DNA of 64,000 nt from Pedococcus cremeus (GCF_900111375.1 NZ_FOHB01000002.1:86982-150981), one strand, 5' to 3'; shown: positions 53,707-63,905, numbered from the stretch's first letter. Notes: generated by a model from the sequence alone, not told the origin. Numbers and translations: made by a program.

Positions 53707-55833
53707 GTGCCTCCGGAGAACCTCAGCCCCGCTGACCCCGCTGACCACGCCGACCCCGCCGACTCCCTCGAGCGGCGCCCCCGCCAGCCGTGGCTGCACG
53801 CGCTGACCACCTGCGTCGACGGCAACACCACGATGTTGTCGTCGCACACCGGTGACGTGGAGCAGGGCACGGCCCACGGCCTGTACGTCGACGACGTGCG
53901 CGTGCTCAGCCGGCTTCGGGTCCGGGCGTCCGGGGAGTCGCCGGAGTGGGTGGCCGGGGGCGCGAGCGGCGCCCGCGCCGAGTTCCTCCTCGTCGCCCGC
54001 AACCTCGGCGTGCCCGGCGCCGACCCGAGCGTCGAGGTGCACCATCGCCGCAGCCTGACCGGGCCGGCGCTGCACGAGCACCTTTCCGTGACGTCGCGGT
54101 CGGGTGAGCCGGTGACCTGCCGCCTCGAGGTCGAGCTGGCAGCCGACGGGCAGGAGATCGCCGCCGTCAAGGCCGGGCACACCCAGCACCCGCTCGTGCC
54201 ACCGCAGCTCGGTGACGAGAGCGTCACGTTCGGGCTCCCGCGCCACGAGACCACGGTGTCGTTCGACCCCGCGCCCCACCGGGTCACCGCCGACGACGGG
54301 GTCGTGCTGGCCACCTTCGACCTCGAGGTCGCGCCACACGACACGGTGACGGTGGCGGTCACCGCGGAGGTCCGGCGCACGACACCGTCGGCCTTGGACG
54401 CCGACAGCGGCTCCGACGCCGTGGCGTGGCAGGGCCTGGTGGTGGAGGCCGACGACCCGCGGCTGGGCAGGGCCTTCAGCACGTCGGTCGACGACCTGCG
54501 CCACCTGCTGCTGCGCGACCCCGAGGCGCCCGACGACGTGTTCGCCGCCGCCGGAACCCCTTGGTACCTCACGCTCTTCGGGCGCGACTCGCTCTGGACG
54601 GCACGGATGATGCTGCCGTTCGGCACCGAGCTGGCCGCCGGCACGCTGCGCACCCTGGCGCGCCGCCAGGGGCGGCGCTTCGACGAGGACAGCGCCGAGG
54701 CACCCGGCAAGATCCCCCACGAGCTGCGCCGCACGGCATACCACGACCCGGAGAGCGGCCTCTCGCTCCCGCCGGTCTACTACGGCACGGTCGACGCCAC
54801 CGCGCTGTGGGTCACCCTGCTCGGCGAGGCCTGGCAGTGGGGCCTGCCCGAGGCCGAGGTGAGCGACCTGCTGCCGGCGCTGCGGGCCGCGGTCGGCTGG
54901 CTCACCGGGCCCGGGCAGGCCGACGACGGGCTGTTGAAGTACCTCGACACCACCGGTCACGGGCTGGCCAACCAGGGGTGGAAGGACTCGGTCGACGCGA
55001 TCCGCTGGCGCGACGGGCGGATCGCCGAGGGGCCCATCGCACTCGTGGAGGCCCAGGCGTATGCCGTGGAGGCACTCGAGCACGCCGCACGGCTCCTCGA
55101 GGCGCTGGGGGAGGAGGGCGCCCTCGAGGCGGAGCAGGCGGCCGCCGCACTGCGCGCCCGGGTCGGGGAGCGCTTCTGGGTGCACACCGATGCAGGGGAG
55201 TACCCCGCGATGGCGCTCGACGGCGCCGGGGCCGCGGTCGACGGCCTCGGCTCCAACATGGGTCACGTGCTCGGCACCGGCACGCTGACCGGGGGACAGG
55301 CGGCGCTCGTCGCCGAGGCGCTGACCGGTGCCGAGATGTTCGACGCCTTCGGCATCCGCACCCTGGGCAGCGGCAACGGCGGCTTCAACCCCATCGGCTA
55401 CCACACCGGTTCGGTCTGGACGCACGACACGGCCATCGTCGCCTGGGGCCTGGCCCGCGAGGGCCACCGCTCGGTCGCCGGCCGGGTTGCCCGGACCCTG
55501 CTCGACGCCGGCGAGGCGTTCGGGTACCGGTACCCTGAGCTCTACTCGGGCCTGCCGCTGATGGGTCGGCCGGCGCCCTACCCGGCCTCCTGCCTGCCGC
55601 AGGCGTGGTCGGCGGCGTCGGCGGCCGTGCTGGTGACCGTGGCCCTCGGGCTGCGGCCGGACGGCGTGGGAGGACTGCTCGTGAACCCACCCGCCACCGC
55701 GCCGTTCGGCGCCGTCACCGTGCACGGCCTGCGCTTCCACGGCCACCCGTTCTCGGTGCAGGCCGGGCGGGACGGCAGCGCGCTGGTGACCGGGCTGCCC
55801 GACGAGTTCGAGGTGTCCGTCGGCAACGCTTAG
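53707..55833 (+). CDS. Glycogen debranching-type (amylo-alpha-1,6-glucosidase-like, GH63/GH133) protein
   Basis: 708 residues from GTG 53707. The N-terminal beta domain (TTCVDGNTTMLSSHTGDVEQGTAHGLYVDDVRVLSRLRV) is the bacterial glycogen-debranching N-terminal domain. The (alpha/alpha)6 barrel follows from TPWYLTLFGRDSLWTARMMLPF, with PGKIPHELR, GTVDATALWV, GLANQGWKDSVDAI and GGFNPIGYHTGSVWTHDTAI. The DS and DAT acids sit where the catalytic residues do in six-hairpin glycosidases. It may trim alpha-1,6 branches or a glucosylated acceptor; the exact substrate is not readable. Confidence 0.82.
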   Translation: MPPENLSPADPADHADPADSLERRPRQPWLHALTTCVDGNTTMLSSHTGDVEQGTAHGLYVDDVRVLSRLRVRASGESPEWVAGGASGARAEFLLVARNLGVPGADPSVEVHHRRSLTGPALHEHLSVTSRSGEPVTCRLEVELAADGQEIAAVKAGHTQHPLVPPQLGDESVTFGLPRHETTVSFDPAPHRVTADDGVVLATFDLEVAPHDTVTVAVTAEVRRTTPSALDADSGSDAVAWQGLVVEADDPRLGRAFSTSVDDLRHLLLRDPEAPDDVFAAAGTPWYLTLFGRDSLWTARMMLPFGTELAAGTLRTLARRQGRRFDEDSAEAPGKIPHELRRTAYHDPESGLSLPPVYYGTVDATALWVTLLGEAWQWGLPEAEVSDLLPALRAAVGWLTGPGQADDGLLKYLDTTGHGLANQGWKDSVDAIRWRDGRIAEGPIALVEAQAYAVEALEHAARLLEALGEEGALEAEQAAAALRARVGERFWVHTDAGEYPAMALDGAGAAVDGLGSNMGHVLGTGTLTGGQAALVAEALTGAEMFDAFGIRTLGSGNGGFNPIGYHTGSVWTHDTAIVAWGLAREGHRSVAGRVARTLLDAGEAFGYRYPELYSGLPLMGRPAPYPASCLPQAWSAASAAVLVTVALGLRPDGVGGLLVNPPATAPFGAVTVHGLRFHGHPFSVQAGRDGSALVTGLPDEFEVSVGNA

Positions 55834-55869
55834 ACTCAGACGGATTCCCTGGAAAGGACTGTCCTCATC

Positions 55870-57744
55870 GTGGGTGTGCTCGAGACCATCACCGGCCCTG
55901 ACGACCTCAAGCGGCTGGCCTCCTCGGACCTGGCGGGTCTGGCGGAGGAGATCCGCTCCTTCCTGGTCGACTCGGTGGCCAAGACCGGCGGCCACCTCGG
56001 CCCCAACCTCGGTGTCGTCGAGCTGACCATCGCCCTGCACCGGGTGTTCGACAGCCCGCGGGACGCCATCGTCTTCGACACCGGTCACCAGTCCTACGTG
56101 CACAAGCTGCTGACCGGCCGCCAGGACTTCACCGGCCTGCGCACCCGGGGCGGCCTCTCCGGCTACCCCAGCCGGGCCGAGTCGCCGCACGACGTGGTCG
56201 AGAACTCGCACGCGTCGACGTCGCTGTCGTGGGCCGACGGCATCGCCAAGGCGCGCCGGCTGCGCGGTGAGAGGGACCGGCACACGGTGGCGGTCATCGG
56301 CGACGGTGCGCTCACCGGCGGCATGGCCTGGGAGGCGCTCAACAACATCGCCGCCGACAAGGACCTCCCGCTGGTCATCGTCGTCAACGACAACACCCGC
56401 TCCTACGCGCCCACCATCGGCGGCCTCGCCGACCACCTGGCCACGCTGCGCACGACCCGCGGCTACGAGCGCTTCCTCGACTGGGGCAAGAACACCCTCC
56501 ACCGCACGCCCGTCGTCGGCGGCGCGATGTACGAGACGCTCCACGGGATGAAGAAGGGCCTGAAGGACATCGTCGCCCCGCAGGGGATGTTCGAGGACCT
56601 CGGCCTGAAGTACCTCGGGCCCGTCGACGGCCACGACGAGCAGGCCGTCGAGGCGGCGCTGCGCAAGGCCCGCGCCTACGGCGGCCCGGTGCTGGTGCAC
56701 GTCATCACCCAGAAGGGCCGCGGCTACGACCACGCGCGCAACCACGAGGGCGACCAGTTCCACGCCGTCGGCGTCATCAACCCCGAGACCGGCCTGCCGC
56801 TGGAGATCTCGGGCCGGTCGTGGACCGACGAGTTCAGCGACGAGATGGTCGCCCTCGGCGCCGAGCGCGACGACGTCGTGGGCATCACCGCCGCCATGCT
56901 CATCCCGGTCGGCCTGAGCGACTTCGCGGCGGCCCACCCCGAGCGCATCTTCGACGTCGGCATCGCCGAGCAGCACGCCACCACCATGGCGGCCGGCCTC
57001 GCCTTCGGCGGCCTGCACCCGGTGGTCGCGGTCTACGCGACCTTCCTCAACCGCGCCTTCGACCAGCTGCTGATGGACTGCGCGCTGCACCGCGCGGGAG
57101 TGACCTTCGTGCTCGACCGCTCGGGCATCACCGGTCCCGACGGGGCGTCCCACCACGGCATGTGGGACATGACCCTCACCGGCATGGTGCCCGGGCTGCA
57201 CCTCGCCGCCCCGCGCGACGGCGAGCAGGTGCGTGCCGCCCTGCGCGAGGCCGTCGACATCGCCGACGCACCCAGCGTCATCCGCTTCCCCAAGGGGACC
57301 GCGCCCGAGCCGATCCCCGCGGTGTCGCGGGCCGGCAGCGTCGACGTGCTCCGCGAGCCGGCCGGCGACGGCGGCGGGCTCGACCTTCTCGTCGTGGGCG
57401 TGGGCTGCATGGCGGCCACCGCCCTGACCGTGGCCGAGAAGCTGGAGGCCCAGGGCCTGCGGGTGCGCGTCGTCGACCCGCGCTGGTCGCTGCCGGTCAG
57501 CCCCGACCTCGTCGAGGTCGCCCGCGCCACAAGGGCCGTCGCCGTCATCGAGGACAACCTCGAGGTCGGGGGCGTGGGCACCCACATCGCGGCAGCGCTC
57601 ACCGAGGCCGGCATCGCCGCCCCGGTGCACCAGCACGGCATACCGGCCGAGTTCATCGACCACGCCTCGCGTGGGCAGATCCTCGAGCGGCTGGGCCTGA
57701 CCCCCGAGAGCATCGCCGCGGAGCTGGTGGCGCACCTCTCCTGA
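55870..57744 (+). CDS. dxs: 1-deoxy-D-xylulose-5-phosphate synthase
   Basis: 624 residues from GTG 55870. [16 protein letters not shown] near 75, the TPP-binding [16 protein letters not shown] near 144, the active-site glutamate E367 in [16 protein letters not shown], and [18 protein letters not shown] in the phosphate-binding region. It makes DXP from pyruvate and glyceraldehyde-3-phosphate, the first step of the non-mevalonate isoprenoid pathway. The polyprenyl synthase at the left edge uses products of this pathway, 56 kb away. It is preceded by GGAAAGGA. Confidence 0.95.
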   Translation: MGVLETITGPDDLKRLASSDLAGLAEEIRSFLVDSVAKTGGHLGPNLGVVELTIALHRVFDSPRDAIVFDTGHQSYVHKLLTGRQDFTGLRTRGGLSGYPSRAESPHDVVENSHASTSLSWADGIAKARRLRGERDRHTVAVIGDGALTGGMAWEALNNIAADKDLPLVIVVNDNTRSYAPTIGGLADHLATLRTTRGYERFLDWGKNTLHRTPVVGGAMYETLHGMKKGLKDIVAPQGMFEDLGLKYLGPVDGHDEQAVEAALRKARAYGGPVLVHVITQKGRGYDHARNHEGDQFHAVGVINPETGLPLEISGRSWTDEFSDEMVALGAERDDVVGITAAMLIPVGLSDFAAAHPERIFDVGIAEQHATTMAAGLAFGGLHPVVAVYATFLNRAFDQLLMDCALHRAGVTFVLDRSGITGPDGASHHGMWDMTLTGMVPGLHLAAPRDGEQVRAALREAVDIADAPSVIRFPKGTAPEPIPAVSRAGSVDVLREPAGDGGGLDLLVVGVGCMAATALTVAEKLEAQGLRVRVVDPRWSLPVSPDLVEVARATRAVAVIEDNLEVGGVGTHIAAALTEAGIAAPVHQHGIPAEFIDHASRGQILERLGLTPESIAAELVAHLS

Positions 57745-57895
57745 GGCGCTGTGGTCCGGGTCCATGGGCCCGGCTCCATTTGTGTGGGGCTGCCCCACTC
57801 CCGCCTCCCGTGCGGTCCCCTACGTTGACGCGGACGGCAACGACGCTCCCTACCGCGCGGCAACGGCGCAGGCGTCGGCCAAGGGGAGGACGACG

Positions 57896-59125
57896 ATGTC
57901 GCAGCGGTGGAGGTCCACGCGGTGGAAGATGGCGGCCCTCGCGGCGGTGGCCGGCCTGGCCATGACGGCCTGCGGCAACCCGGGCAGCCCAGGGGCGGCC
58001 GCGAACGGTGGTGACGGCGGCGCCTCGAAGTCGGGCGAGGCCTTCAAGGTCGGCCTCGTGTACTCCAAGTCCGGACCCCTCGCGACCTACGGCGCGCAGT
58101 ACCGGCAGGGCTTCACCGCCGGCCTGAAGTACGCCACGAACGGCAGCGGCAAGGTGAACGGCCGCACCGTCGAGGTGACCGAGCAGGACGACGCCGCGGA
58201 CCCGGCGAAGGCCACGGCTGCCGTGACCACGCTGGTCGGCCAGGGCGCCAAGATCATCGCGGGTTCGACCTCCTCGGGCGTCGCGCTGCAGGTCGCCCCG
58301 ATGGCCAAGGACAACAAGATCCTCTTCATCTCCGGGCCCGCCGCCGTGGACGCGGTGACCGGCGCCAACAAGTACACCTTCCGCTCGGGCCGCCAGACCT
58401 ACCAGGACATCGCCACCGCCGGCTCGATGATCGGCGACGTCAAGGGCAAGAAGGTCACCGTCTTCGCGCAGGACTCCGCGTTCGGCAAGGCCAACGAGGC
58501 CGGCGTCAAGGCGATCCTCGGTGGCAAGGGCGCCACCGTGAGCTCGGTGCTCGCCCCCGCGGCGGCCACCGACCTGACGCCGTTCGCCACGCAGATCAAG
58601 AGCCAGAAGCCCGACCTGCTCTTCGTCGCCTGGGCAGGCACGAACGCGTCCACGATGTGGCAGACGCTCGACCAGCAGGGCATCTTCTCGTCGACCACGG
58701 TCGTCACCGGCCTCGACATCAAGCCGACCCACGCCCTGTTCGGCGCTGCCAGCGGCAAGATCGACTTCCTGTCCCACTTCTTCGACGGTGCGGCCGACAA
58801 CGCGGCCTACAAGGCGCTCGACTCGGGCCTGAAGGAGCAGGGCGCGACCGTCGACCTGTTCACCAACGACGGGTTCACCGCCGCGCAGATGGTGGTGCAG
58901 GCACTGGGCAAGGGCGGCGACGACGTCGACAAGATGGTCAGCTCCCTCGAGGGCTGGAAGTTCGAGGGACCCAAGGGCGCCATGGAGATCCGCGCCGAGG
59001 ACCACGCGCTGCTCCAGCCGATGTTCACGGTGAAGCTCGTCAAGGACGGCTCCGGCTTCAAGCCCGAGCGGGTCAAGACGCTCGACCCGTCGGCCGTCGC
59101 CCCGCCGGTCACGCCGTTCAAGTGA
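57896..59125 (+). CDS. LIV-type ABC transporter substrate-binding lipoprotein
   Basis: 409 residues from ATG 57896, with AGGGGAGG upstream. Signal peptide with lipobox LAMTAC (Cys26), a Gly/Ala-rich linker, and a Peripla_BP_6 domain (FKVGLVYSKSGPLATYGAQYRQGFTAGLKYATNG; ASVVAPA-like central hinge). This is the branched-chain amino acid/amide-type receptor that feeds the downstream permeases. The ligand is unknown. It heads a five-gene run with the ATPases, permeases and hydrolase. Confidence 0.9.
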   Translation: MSQRWRSTRWKMAALAAVAGLAMTACGNPGSPGAAANGGDGGASKSGEAFKVGLVYSKSGPLATYGAQYRQGFTAGLKYATNGSGKVNGRTVEVTEQDDAADPAKATAAVTTLVGQGAKIIAGSTSSGVALQVAPMAKDNKILFISGPAAVDAVTGANKYTFRSGRQTYQDIATAGSMIGDVKGKKVTVFAQDSAFGKANEAGVKAILGGKGATVSSVLAPAAATDLTPFATQIKSQKPDLLFVAWAGTNASTMWQTLDQQGIFSSTTVVTGLDIKPTHALFGAASGKIDFLSHFFDGAADNAAYKALDSGLKEQGATVDLFTNDGFTAAQMVVQALGKGGDDVDKMVSSLEGWKFEGPKGAMEIRAEDHALLQPMFTVKLVKDGSGFKPERVKTLDPSAVAPPVTPFK

Positions 59126-59135
59126 TCGACGCGCG

Positions 59136-59873
59136 GTGATCACGGCACAGGGCATCAGCTGGAACATCGGAGGGGCCCAGATCCTGGACGACATCTCCGT
59201 GTCCGTCGGGGCCGGTGAGCTGCTCGGCATCATCGGCCCCAACGGGGCGGGCAAGTCCTCCCTGGTCAACATCCTCTCGGGGGTGCGGCGGCCGTCCCGG
59301 GGCACCATCTCGATCGGTGACCGCGACGTGACCCGCAAGGGAGCCACGGCCCGGTCGCGGATGGGCCTGGCCCGGTCCTTCCAGACCTCGGCCCTCTTCG
59401 ACGGCCTCACCGCCGCCGAGAACGTGCGGCTGGCCGTCCAGGGCACCCGCCCCGGCGGGCTGTCCCTGGTCCGGCGCGCGGCCGCGACGGCCACCGGCGA
59501 GACGGTCGAGGGCCTGCTGGAACGGGTTCGCATGCCCGGGAAGGCGGGCGCCCTCGCCGGCGGCCTGTCGCACGGCGACCGTCGCAAGCTCGAGCTGGCG
59601 ATGGCCCTGGCGTCCGAGCCGTCGGTCCTGCTGCTCGACGAGCCGATGGCCGGGGTGTCGGCCGAGGACGTCGACGGCCTGACCACGATCATCGGCGAGG
59701 TCCGGGACACCGGCGTGGCGGTGCTCATGGTCGAGCACCACATGCACGTCGTGCTGGGACTCGCCGACCGCGTCGCCGTGGTGCACCACGGCAAGCTGCT
59801 CGCCTGCGGCTCGGCGGGCGAGGTCACCGGCGACCCGGAGGTGCAGCGCGCATACCTGGGGGAGGCCCTGTGA
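59136..59873 (+). CDS. LIV-type ABC transporter ATP-binding protein, LivG-like
   Basis: 245 residues from GTG 59136. Walker A GPNGAGKS (34-41), a signature motif that reads LSHGD instead of LSGGQ near 148, Walker B VLLLDEPMAG near 165, and the switch histidine in VEHHM. The C-terminal helix PEVQRAYLGEAL is the LivG/LivF hallmark. It energises import together with LivF. Stop and LivF start overlap (GTGA). Confidence 0.9.
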   Translation: MITAQGISWNIGGAQILDDISVSVGAGELLGIIGPNGAGKSSLVNILSGVRRPSRGTISIGDRDVTRKGATARSRMGLARSFQTSALFDGLTAAENVRLAVQGTRPGGLSLVRRAAATATGETVEGLLERVRMPGKAGALAGGLSHGDRRKLELAMALASEPSVLLLDEPMAGVSAEDVDGLTTIIGEVRDTGVAVLMVEHHMHVVLGLADRVAVVHHGKLLACGSAGEVTGDPEVQRAYLGEAL

Positions 59874-60622
59874 CGACCACGACCACGACGAGCGCCCGGC
59901 GCCAGGAGGCGCAGCCGATCCTGCGCGTGGAGGACCTGCACGTCCGCTACGGCGGTTCGCACGTCCTGCAGGGGGTCTCGTTCGACGTGCCCGCCACCGG
60001 TGTCACGGCGCTGCTCGGCCGCAACGGCGTCGGCAAGACGACCACCCTGAAGGCCGTCCTCGGCCTGGCGCCCCGCAGCGGCGGCGTCGCGCTGGCGGGC
60101 CGGGACGTCACCCGGTGGTCCGTGACGCGCACCGTGCGTGAGGGCGTCGGCTACGTGCCCGAGGACCGTGAGGTGTTCGGTGGGCTCACGGTGGAGGAGA
60201 ACCTGCGGCTCGTCGGCGGTGACGTGGGCGTCGACGCCCCGATCGTCGGCGAGCTCTTCCCCGACCTCGTGCGGCGTCGTGCCCAGAAGGCGGGGACCCT
60301 TTCGGGCGGCCAGCAGCAGATGGTGGCGCTGGCTCGAGTCCTGTTGCGCGACAACAGGTTGCTGCTGGTCGACGAGCCCACCAAAGGCCTGGCGCCCAAG
60401 CTCGTGACCGAGGTGGCCGACGTGCTGGCCCGGGTCGCGCAGACCACGCCGATCCTGCTCGTCGAGCAGAACCTCCCGGTGGTGCGGCGGATCGCCGACA
60501 CCGTGGTCGTGCTCGACGCCGGGCAGGTCGTGCACCGCGGCCCGGCCGAGGAGCTGGTGTCCGACCCCGACCTGACCAGGGAGCTGCTCGGCGTGTCCAT
60601 GCGAAGGGAGGCTCGACAGTGA
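59870..60622 (+). CDS. LIV-type ABC transporter ATP-binding protein, LivF-like
   Basis: 250 residues from GTG 59870. Walker A GRNGVGKTT (50-58), signature LSGGQ (144-148), Walker B LLLVDEPTKGL near 163 and switch residue in VEQNL. The Q-loop is PEDREVF. The Thr-rich extreme N-terminus (TTTTTTS) is unstructured. It overlaps both neighbours by 4 bases, as usual for a translationally coupled LIV operon. Confidence 0.9.
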   Translation: MTTTTTTSARRQEAQPILRVEDLHVRYGGSHVLQGVSFDVPATGVTALLGRNGVGKTTTLKAVLGLAPRSGGVALAGRDVTRWSVTRTVREGVGYVPEDREVFGGLTVEENLRLVGGDVGVDAPIVGELFPDLVRRRAQKAGTLSGGQQQMVALARVLLRDNRLLLVDEPTKGLAPKLVTEVADVLARVAQTTPILLVEQNLPVVRRIADTVVVLDAGQVVHRGPAEELVSDPDLTRELLGVSMRREARQ

Positions 60623-61500
60623 GCGACGTGGTCCTGCTCGTCGTGACCGGGCTGGGCCTCGGCGCGCTGTACTTCCTGGCCGCGTCGGGTCTCAGCCTCA
60701 TCTACGGGCTGATGGGAGTGCTCAACTTCGCGCACGGCTCGTTCATGGTGGCCGGCGCGTATGCCGGGTGGCTGACCATGACGGGCCTGCCGGACTCGCT
60801 GGGCGTGGGCGTGCGGATGGCGGTCGCTATCGCGGTCGCGCTCGCCGTCGGTGCCCTCATCGGGTTCGTCGTCGAGGCGGTGCTGATCCGCCCGCTGTAC
60901 CGGCGCCACATCCAGCAGGTGCTGGTGACCGTCGGCCTGTCGCTGACGGCCGTGGCCGCAGTGCAGGGCGTCTGGGGCTCGGACGCCCACCCGCTGGACA
61001 AGCCGGCCTGGCTCGCGGCCACCACGGACCTCGCCGGTGCGGAGGTGCCCAACGACCGGTTCCTCTTCATCGCCGCCGCGCTGCTCCTCTTCGGGGGCCT
61101 GCTCGCGCTGCTGCGCTTCACCCGGCTCGGGCTCGTGATCCGGGCGGGTGTCGAGAACCGGACCATGGTCGAGGCGCTCGGCATCAACGTGCAGCGCACC
61201 TTCTCGGTGGTGTTCGCCATCGGCGGTGCCGCAGCCGGCCTCGCCGGACTGCTGGCCGGCGTCTACGCGAACAGCGTGTCCCCGCTGCAGGGCGGCTCGA
61301 TGCTGATCTACGCCTTCATCGTGGTGGTCATCGGCGGGATGGGCTCGCTCACCGGCACCGCGGTCGCCGCCGTGGCGGTCGGGCTCGTGCAGCAGCTGGC
61401 CAACTACTACGCGGCGAGCGGGGTGGGTGACCTGTCGGTGGTCCTGCTGCTGGCCGTGGTGCTCCTCGTCCGACCGGCCTCCATGCAAGGAGCTCACTGA
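60619..61500 (+). CDS. LIV-type ABC transporter permease, LivH-like
   Basis: 293 residues from GTG 60619. About eight transmembrane helices, with the LivH signature GLGLGALYFLAASGLSLIYGLMGVLNFAHGSFMVAGAY at the start and VENRTMVEALGINVQRTFSVVFAIGGAAAGLAGLLAG in the coupling-loop region. It forms half of the membrane channel with the downstream LivM-like subunit, whose start overlaps its stop (A of TGA/ATG). Confidence 0.9.
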   Translation: MSDVVLLVVTGLGLGALYFLAASGLSLIYGLMGVLNFAHGSFMVAGAYAGWLTMTGLPDSLGVGVRMAVAIAVALAVGALIGFVVEAVLIRPLYRRHIQQVLVTVGLSLTAVAAVQGVWGSDAHPLDKPAWLAATTDLAGAEVPNDRFLFIAAALLLFGGLLALLRFTRLGLVIRAGVENRTMVEALGINVQRTFSVVFAIGGAAAGLAGLLAGVYANSVSPLQGGSMLIYAFIVVVIGGMGSLTGTAVAAVAVGLVQQLANYYAASGVGDLSVVLLLAVVLLVRPASMQGAH

Positions 61501-62531
61501 TGTCCCGGCACCTGAAGGCGCTGCCCGCGCTGGGCCTCCTGGTCCTGCTGGCCTACCTGCCCTACCTCCCGGTGGAGCTGCCGGGCCTGCTGCCGGGGCG
61601 CGTCAACGGACCGGGGTCGATGCAGCTGCTCGCGATCTGCCTGACCATGGCCGGCATCGCGCTCAGCTACGACGTCGTGTTCGGGCGCACCGGCCTGCTC
61701 AGCTTCGGGCACGCGCTGTTCGTCGCGGCGGGCAGCTACCTGACGGCCATCGGCATGGCGTCGCTCGGCCTGCCCCTGCCGCTCGCGGCGCTGCTCGCCC
61801 TGGTCGGCACGACGGCGCTGGCCCTCGTGGTGGGCGGCATCGCCCTGCGGGTCGGCGGCATCGCCTTCGCGATGGTGACGCTGGCGTTCGCCCAGGCCGC
61901 TTCGATCATCGTGCTGCGCAACCCGGGCGACGTCACCGGCGGCGAGGAGGGGCGCAGCCTCGACCGTGACCTGATGCCCGACCTCCTGCTGGGCGTCAAC
62001 AACGCGCCCTACCGCTACTGGCTGGCCCTCGCCTTCGTCGCGGTGGCGTGGCTGGCGGTCGCGTGGCTGAGCCGCACCCGGGCCGGCCACGCCATGGCGG
62101 CGGTGCGGGAGAACGAGGCCCGCGCGGCCGTTCTCGGCTTCGACGTCTACCGCGCCAAGCTCATCGCGGTCGTGGTGGCGGCGTTCCTCGGCGGGCTGGG
62201 CGGCGTGGTGCACGCGGTCGTGCTGGGCGGCTCCAACCCCCACCTCACGACTGCGGAGTTCACCCTCTCCCTGCTCGTCATGGTGGTGCTGGGCGGCGCG
62301 GGCAGTAGGTGGGGAGCCGTGCTGGGCGGTTTCCTCTACACCTATGCCGACTCCAGGCTGGTGAACCTGAGCGGTTCCTCGCTCCTCGAGTCGCTGCCCG
62401 GGGCGCTGGGCAACGTGCTCTCCCAGCCCCTGTTCGTGCTCGGAACGTTCTTCGTCATCGTGGTCTACTTCGCCCCCACGGGCCTGACCGGTCTCGGCCA
62501 CCGGGTCCTGCGCAGAGAGAGAGTGGAATGA
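61500..62531 (+). CDS. LIV-type ABC transporter permease, LivM-like
   Basis: 343 residues from ATG 61500. About ten transmembrane helices; SYDVVFGRTGLLSFGHALFVAAGSYLTAIGM and AAVRENEARAAVLGFDVYRAKLIAVVVAAFLGGLGGVVHAVVLGG are LivM signatures. It overlaps the hydrolase start by 4 bases (ATGA), which ties the hydrolase to the transporter. Confidence 0.9.
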   Translation: MSRHLKALPALGLLVLLAYLPYLPVELPGLLPGRVNGPGSMQLLAICLTMAGIALSYDVVFGRTGLLSFGHALFVAAGSYLTAIGMASLGLPLPLAALLALVGTTALALVVGGIALRVGGIAFAMVTLAFAQAASIIVLRNPGDVTGGEEGRSLDRDLMPDLLLGVNNAPYRYWLALAFVAVAWLAVAWLSRTRAGHAMAAVRENEARAAVLGFDVYRAKLIAVVVAAFLGGLGGVVHAVVLGGSNPHLTTAEFTLSLLVMVVLGGAGSRWGAVLGGFLYTYADSRLVNLSGSSLLESLPGALGNVLSQPLFVLGTFFVIVVYFAPTGLTGLGHRVLRRERVE

Positions 62532-63460
62532 GCCAGACAGCAGAGATCCTCGAGGTCGACGTCGAGGGCGGCCAGCTGGCGGTGCACGACCTCAGCGGGG
62601 GACCGGCACGCCACGGCGCGCCGGTCGTGCTCGCGGCCCACGGCATCACGGCCAACGGCCTGATGTGGCGGCCCGTCGCCGACGAGCTCGTGCGGCGCCG
62701 GGGCTCCGGGGCCGTGCGGTTCCTGGCACCGGACCTGCGCGGTCGTGGCGCCAGCAACACGGTCACCGGCCCGTTCGGCCTGGCCTGCCACGCGGCCGAC
62801 CTCGTCGCCGTCGCCGCCGAGGTGGGCGACTGCCCGGTGCTGGTCGGCCACTCGATGGGTGCCTTCATCGCCGGGCTCACGGCTGCCACCGCCCCGGGCA
62901 GCTTCCGCAGCGCCGTGCTCGTCGACGGCGGACTCGCCTTCCCCGCGCCGGCCGACCTCGACATCGACGCTGCGCTGCAGGCCGTCATCGGACCGGCCAT
63001 GCAGCGCCTGAGCATGCGGTTCGAGAGCCCGGAGGCCTACCTCGGCTTCTGGGCGCAGCACCCCGCGCTCGGGCCGGCCCTGCAGGGGCCGCAGGGGGAC
63101 GCCATCCGCGACTACATCCGCCACGACCTCGTCGAGGACGGTGAGGGCGGGTGGCGCTCCACCTGCGTGCTCGACGCCATCCGGGCCGACGGGGCCGACG
63201 TCCTCGCCGACCAGCGGACGCACGGCTCGGTCGCGGAGGCGGTGTCGCACGGCGTACCGGTGGAGTTCCTGTGGGCGCACCGCGGGCTGCTCGACGAGCC
63301 GCAGGGTCTCTACGACGAGGGCCGCCTGGCAGCCCTCGACGTGCCGTCGGGGGTGCGGGTGTCGGAGGTCGACGCCAACCACTACACCGTCGTGCTCGGC
63401 GAGCCCGGCGTCTCGGCGGTGGTCGACGCGATCGAGCGTCAGCTCGACGCGGTGAGGTGA
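62528..63460 (+). CDS. Alpha/beta hydrolase encoded in the LIV-type ABC operon
   Basis: 310 residues from ATG 62528. AAHGITANGLMW (oxyanion-hole HG at 38-39), APDLRGRGAS, the nucleophile elbow GHSMG (Ser109), a late acidic residue and the histidine of NHYT near residue 284 give a full Ser-Asp-His set. No signal peptide, so it is cytoplasmic. Translational coupling to the permease suggests it hydrolyses the imported compound, for example an ester or amide, but that is inference. It converges on the PucR gene with a 22-bp overlap. Confidence 0.85.
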   Translation: MSQTAEILEVDVEGGQLAVHDLSGGPARHGAPVVLAAHGITANGLMWRPVADELVRRRGSGAVRFLAPDLRGRGASNTVTGPFGLACHAADLVAVAAEVGDCPVLVGHSMGAFIAGLTAATAPGSFRSAVLVDGGLAFPAPADLDIDAALQAVIGPAMQRLSMRFESPEAYLGFWAQHPALGPALQGPQGDAIRDYIRHDLVEDGEGGWRSTCVLDAIRADGADVLADQRTHGSVAEAVSHGVPVEFLWAHRGLLDEPQGLYDEGRLAALDVPSGVRVSEVDANHYTVVLGEPGVSAVVDAIERQLDAVR

Positions 63461-63905
63461 CGCAGCTGCAGGGCGAGCTGCAGCTCGAGCGACTGCCGTG
63501 GCTGCTGCCACTGCGGCCCGAGCAGTGAGGTGATGCGCTCGAGGCGCTGGCTCACCGTGTTGACGTGCACGTGCAGCGCGGCGGCCGCGTGTCGTGGGCT
63601 CGTGCCGGCGTCGAAGTATGCCGCCAGCGTCTTGACCAGCTCGGAGCCGCGCCTCGCGTCGTAGTCCAGCAGGGGACCGAGGTGGCGCCGGACGTAGCCG
63701 CGCACGTCGGGGTCGCTGCCGACGACGAGGCCGGCGAAGCCCAGGTGCTCGGCGGACGCACCCCTGCCGTGCATGCCCAGGGCGTGCAGGGCGGACGTCG
63801 TGCGGGCGGCCTCGGCCCAGGCTGCCGGCACCTGCTCGGCCGATGTCACGGGACCTGCACCGCCCACGGTGACGGTGCCCACCCGCCGCAGCCGGCGGGC
63901 CAGCT
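63439..63905 (-). CDS. PucR/CdaR-type transcriptional regulator, truncated at the window edge
   Basis: Only the C-terminal ~155 residues are visible. The GGDEF-like CdaR domain (VGTVTVGGAGPV...AGLVVGSDPDVRGYVRRHLGPLLDYDARRGSELVKTLAAYFDAG) leads into the helix-turn-helix HAAAALHVHVNTVSQRLERITSLLG, the PucR C-terminal DNA-binding domain. It faces the LIV operon and probably controls it in response to the substrate. The reading frame continues into the 95-bp repeat at 63906-64000, whose translation (PRSNGLRSSALRV...) is not PucR-like, so the gene is interrupted at 63905. Confidence 0.8.

Noticed and set aside
53053..57798. A continuous minus-strand open frame of about 1580 codons
   Set aside because: It is antisense to the SDR, small conserved gene, glycosidase and dxs, all of which have clear family motifs. 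Long antisense frames are expected at this GC content; composition is Arg/Gly/Ala/His-rich with no domain.
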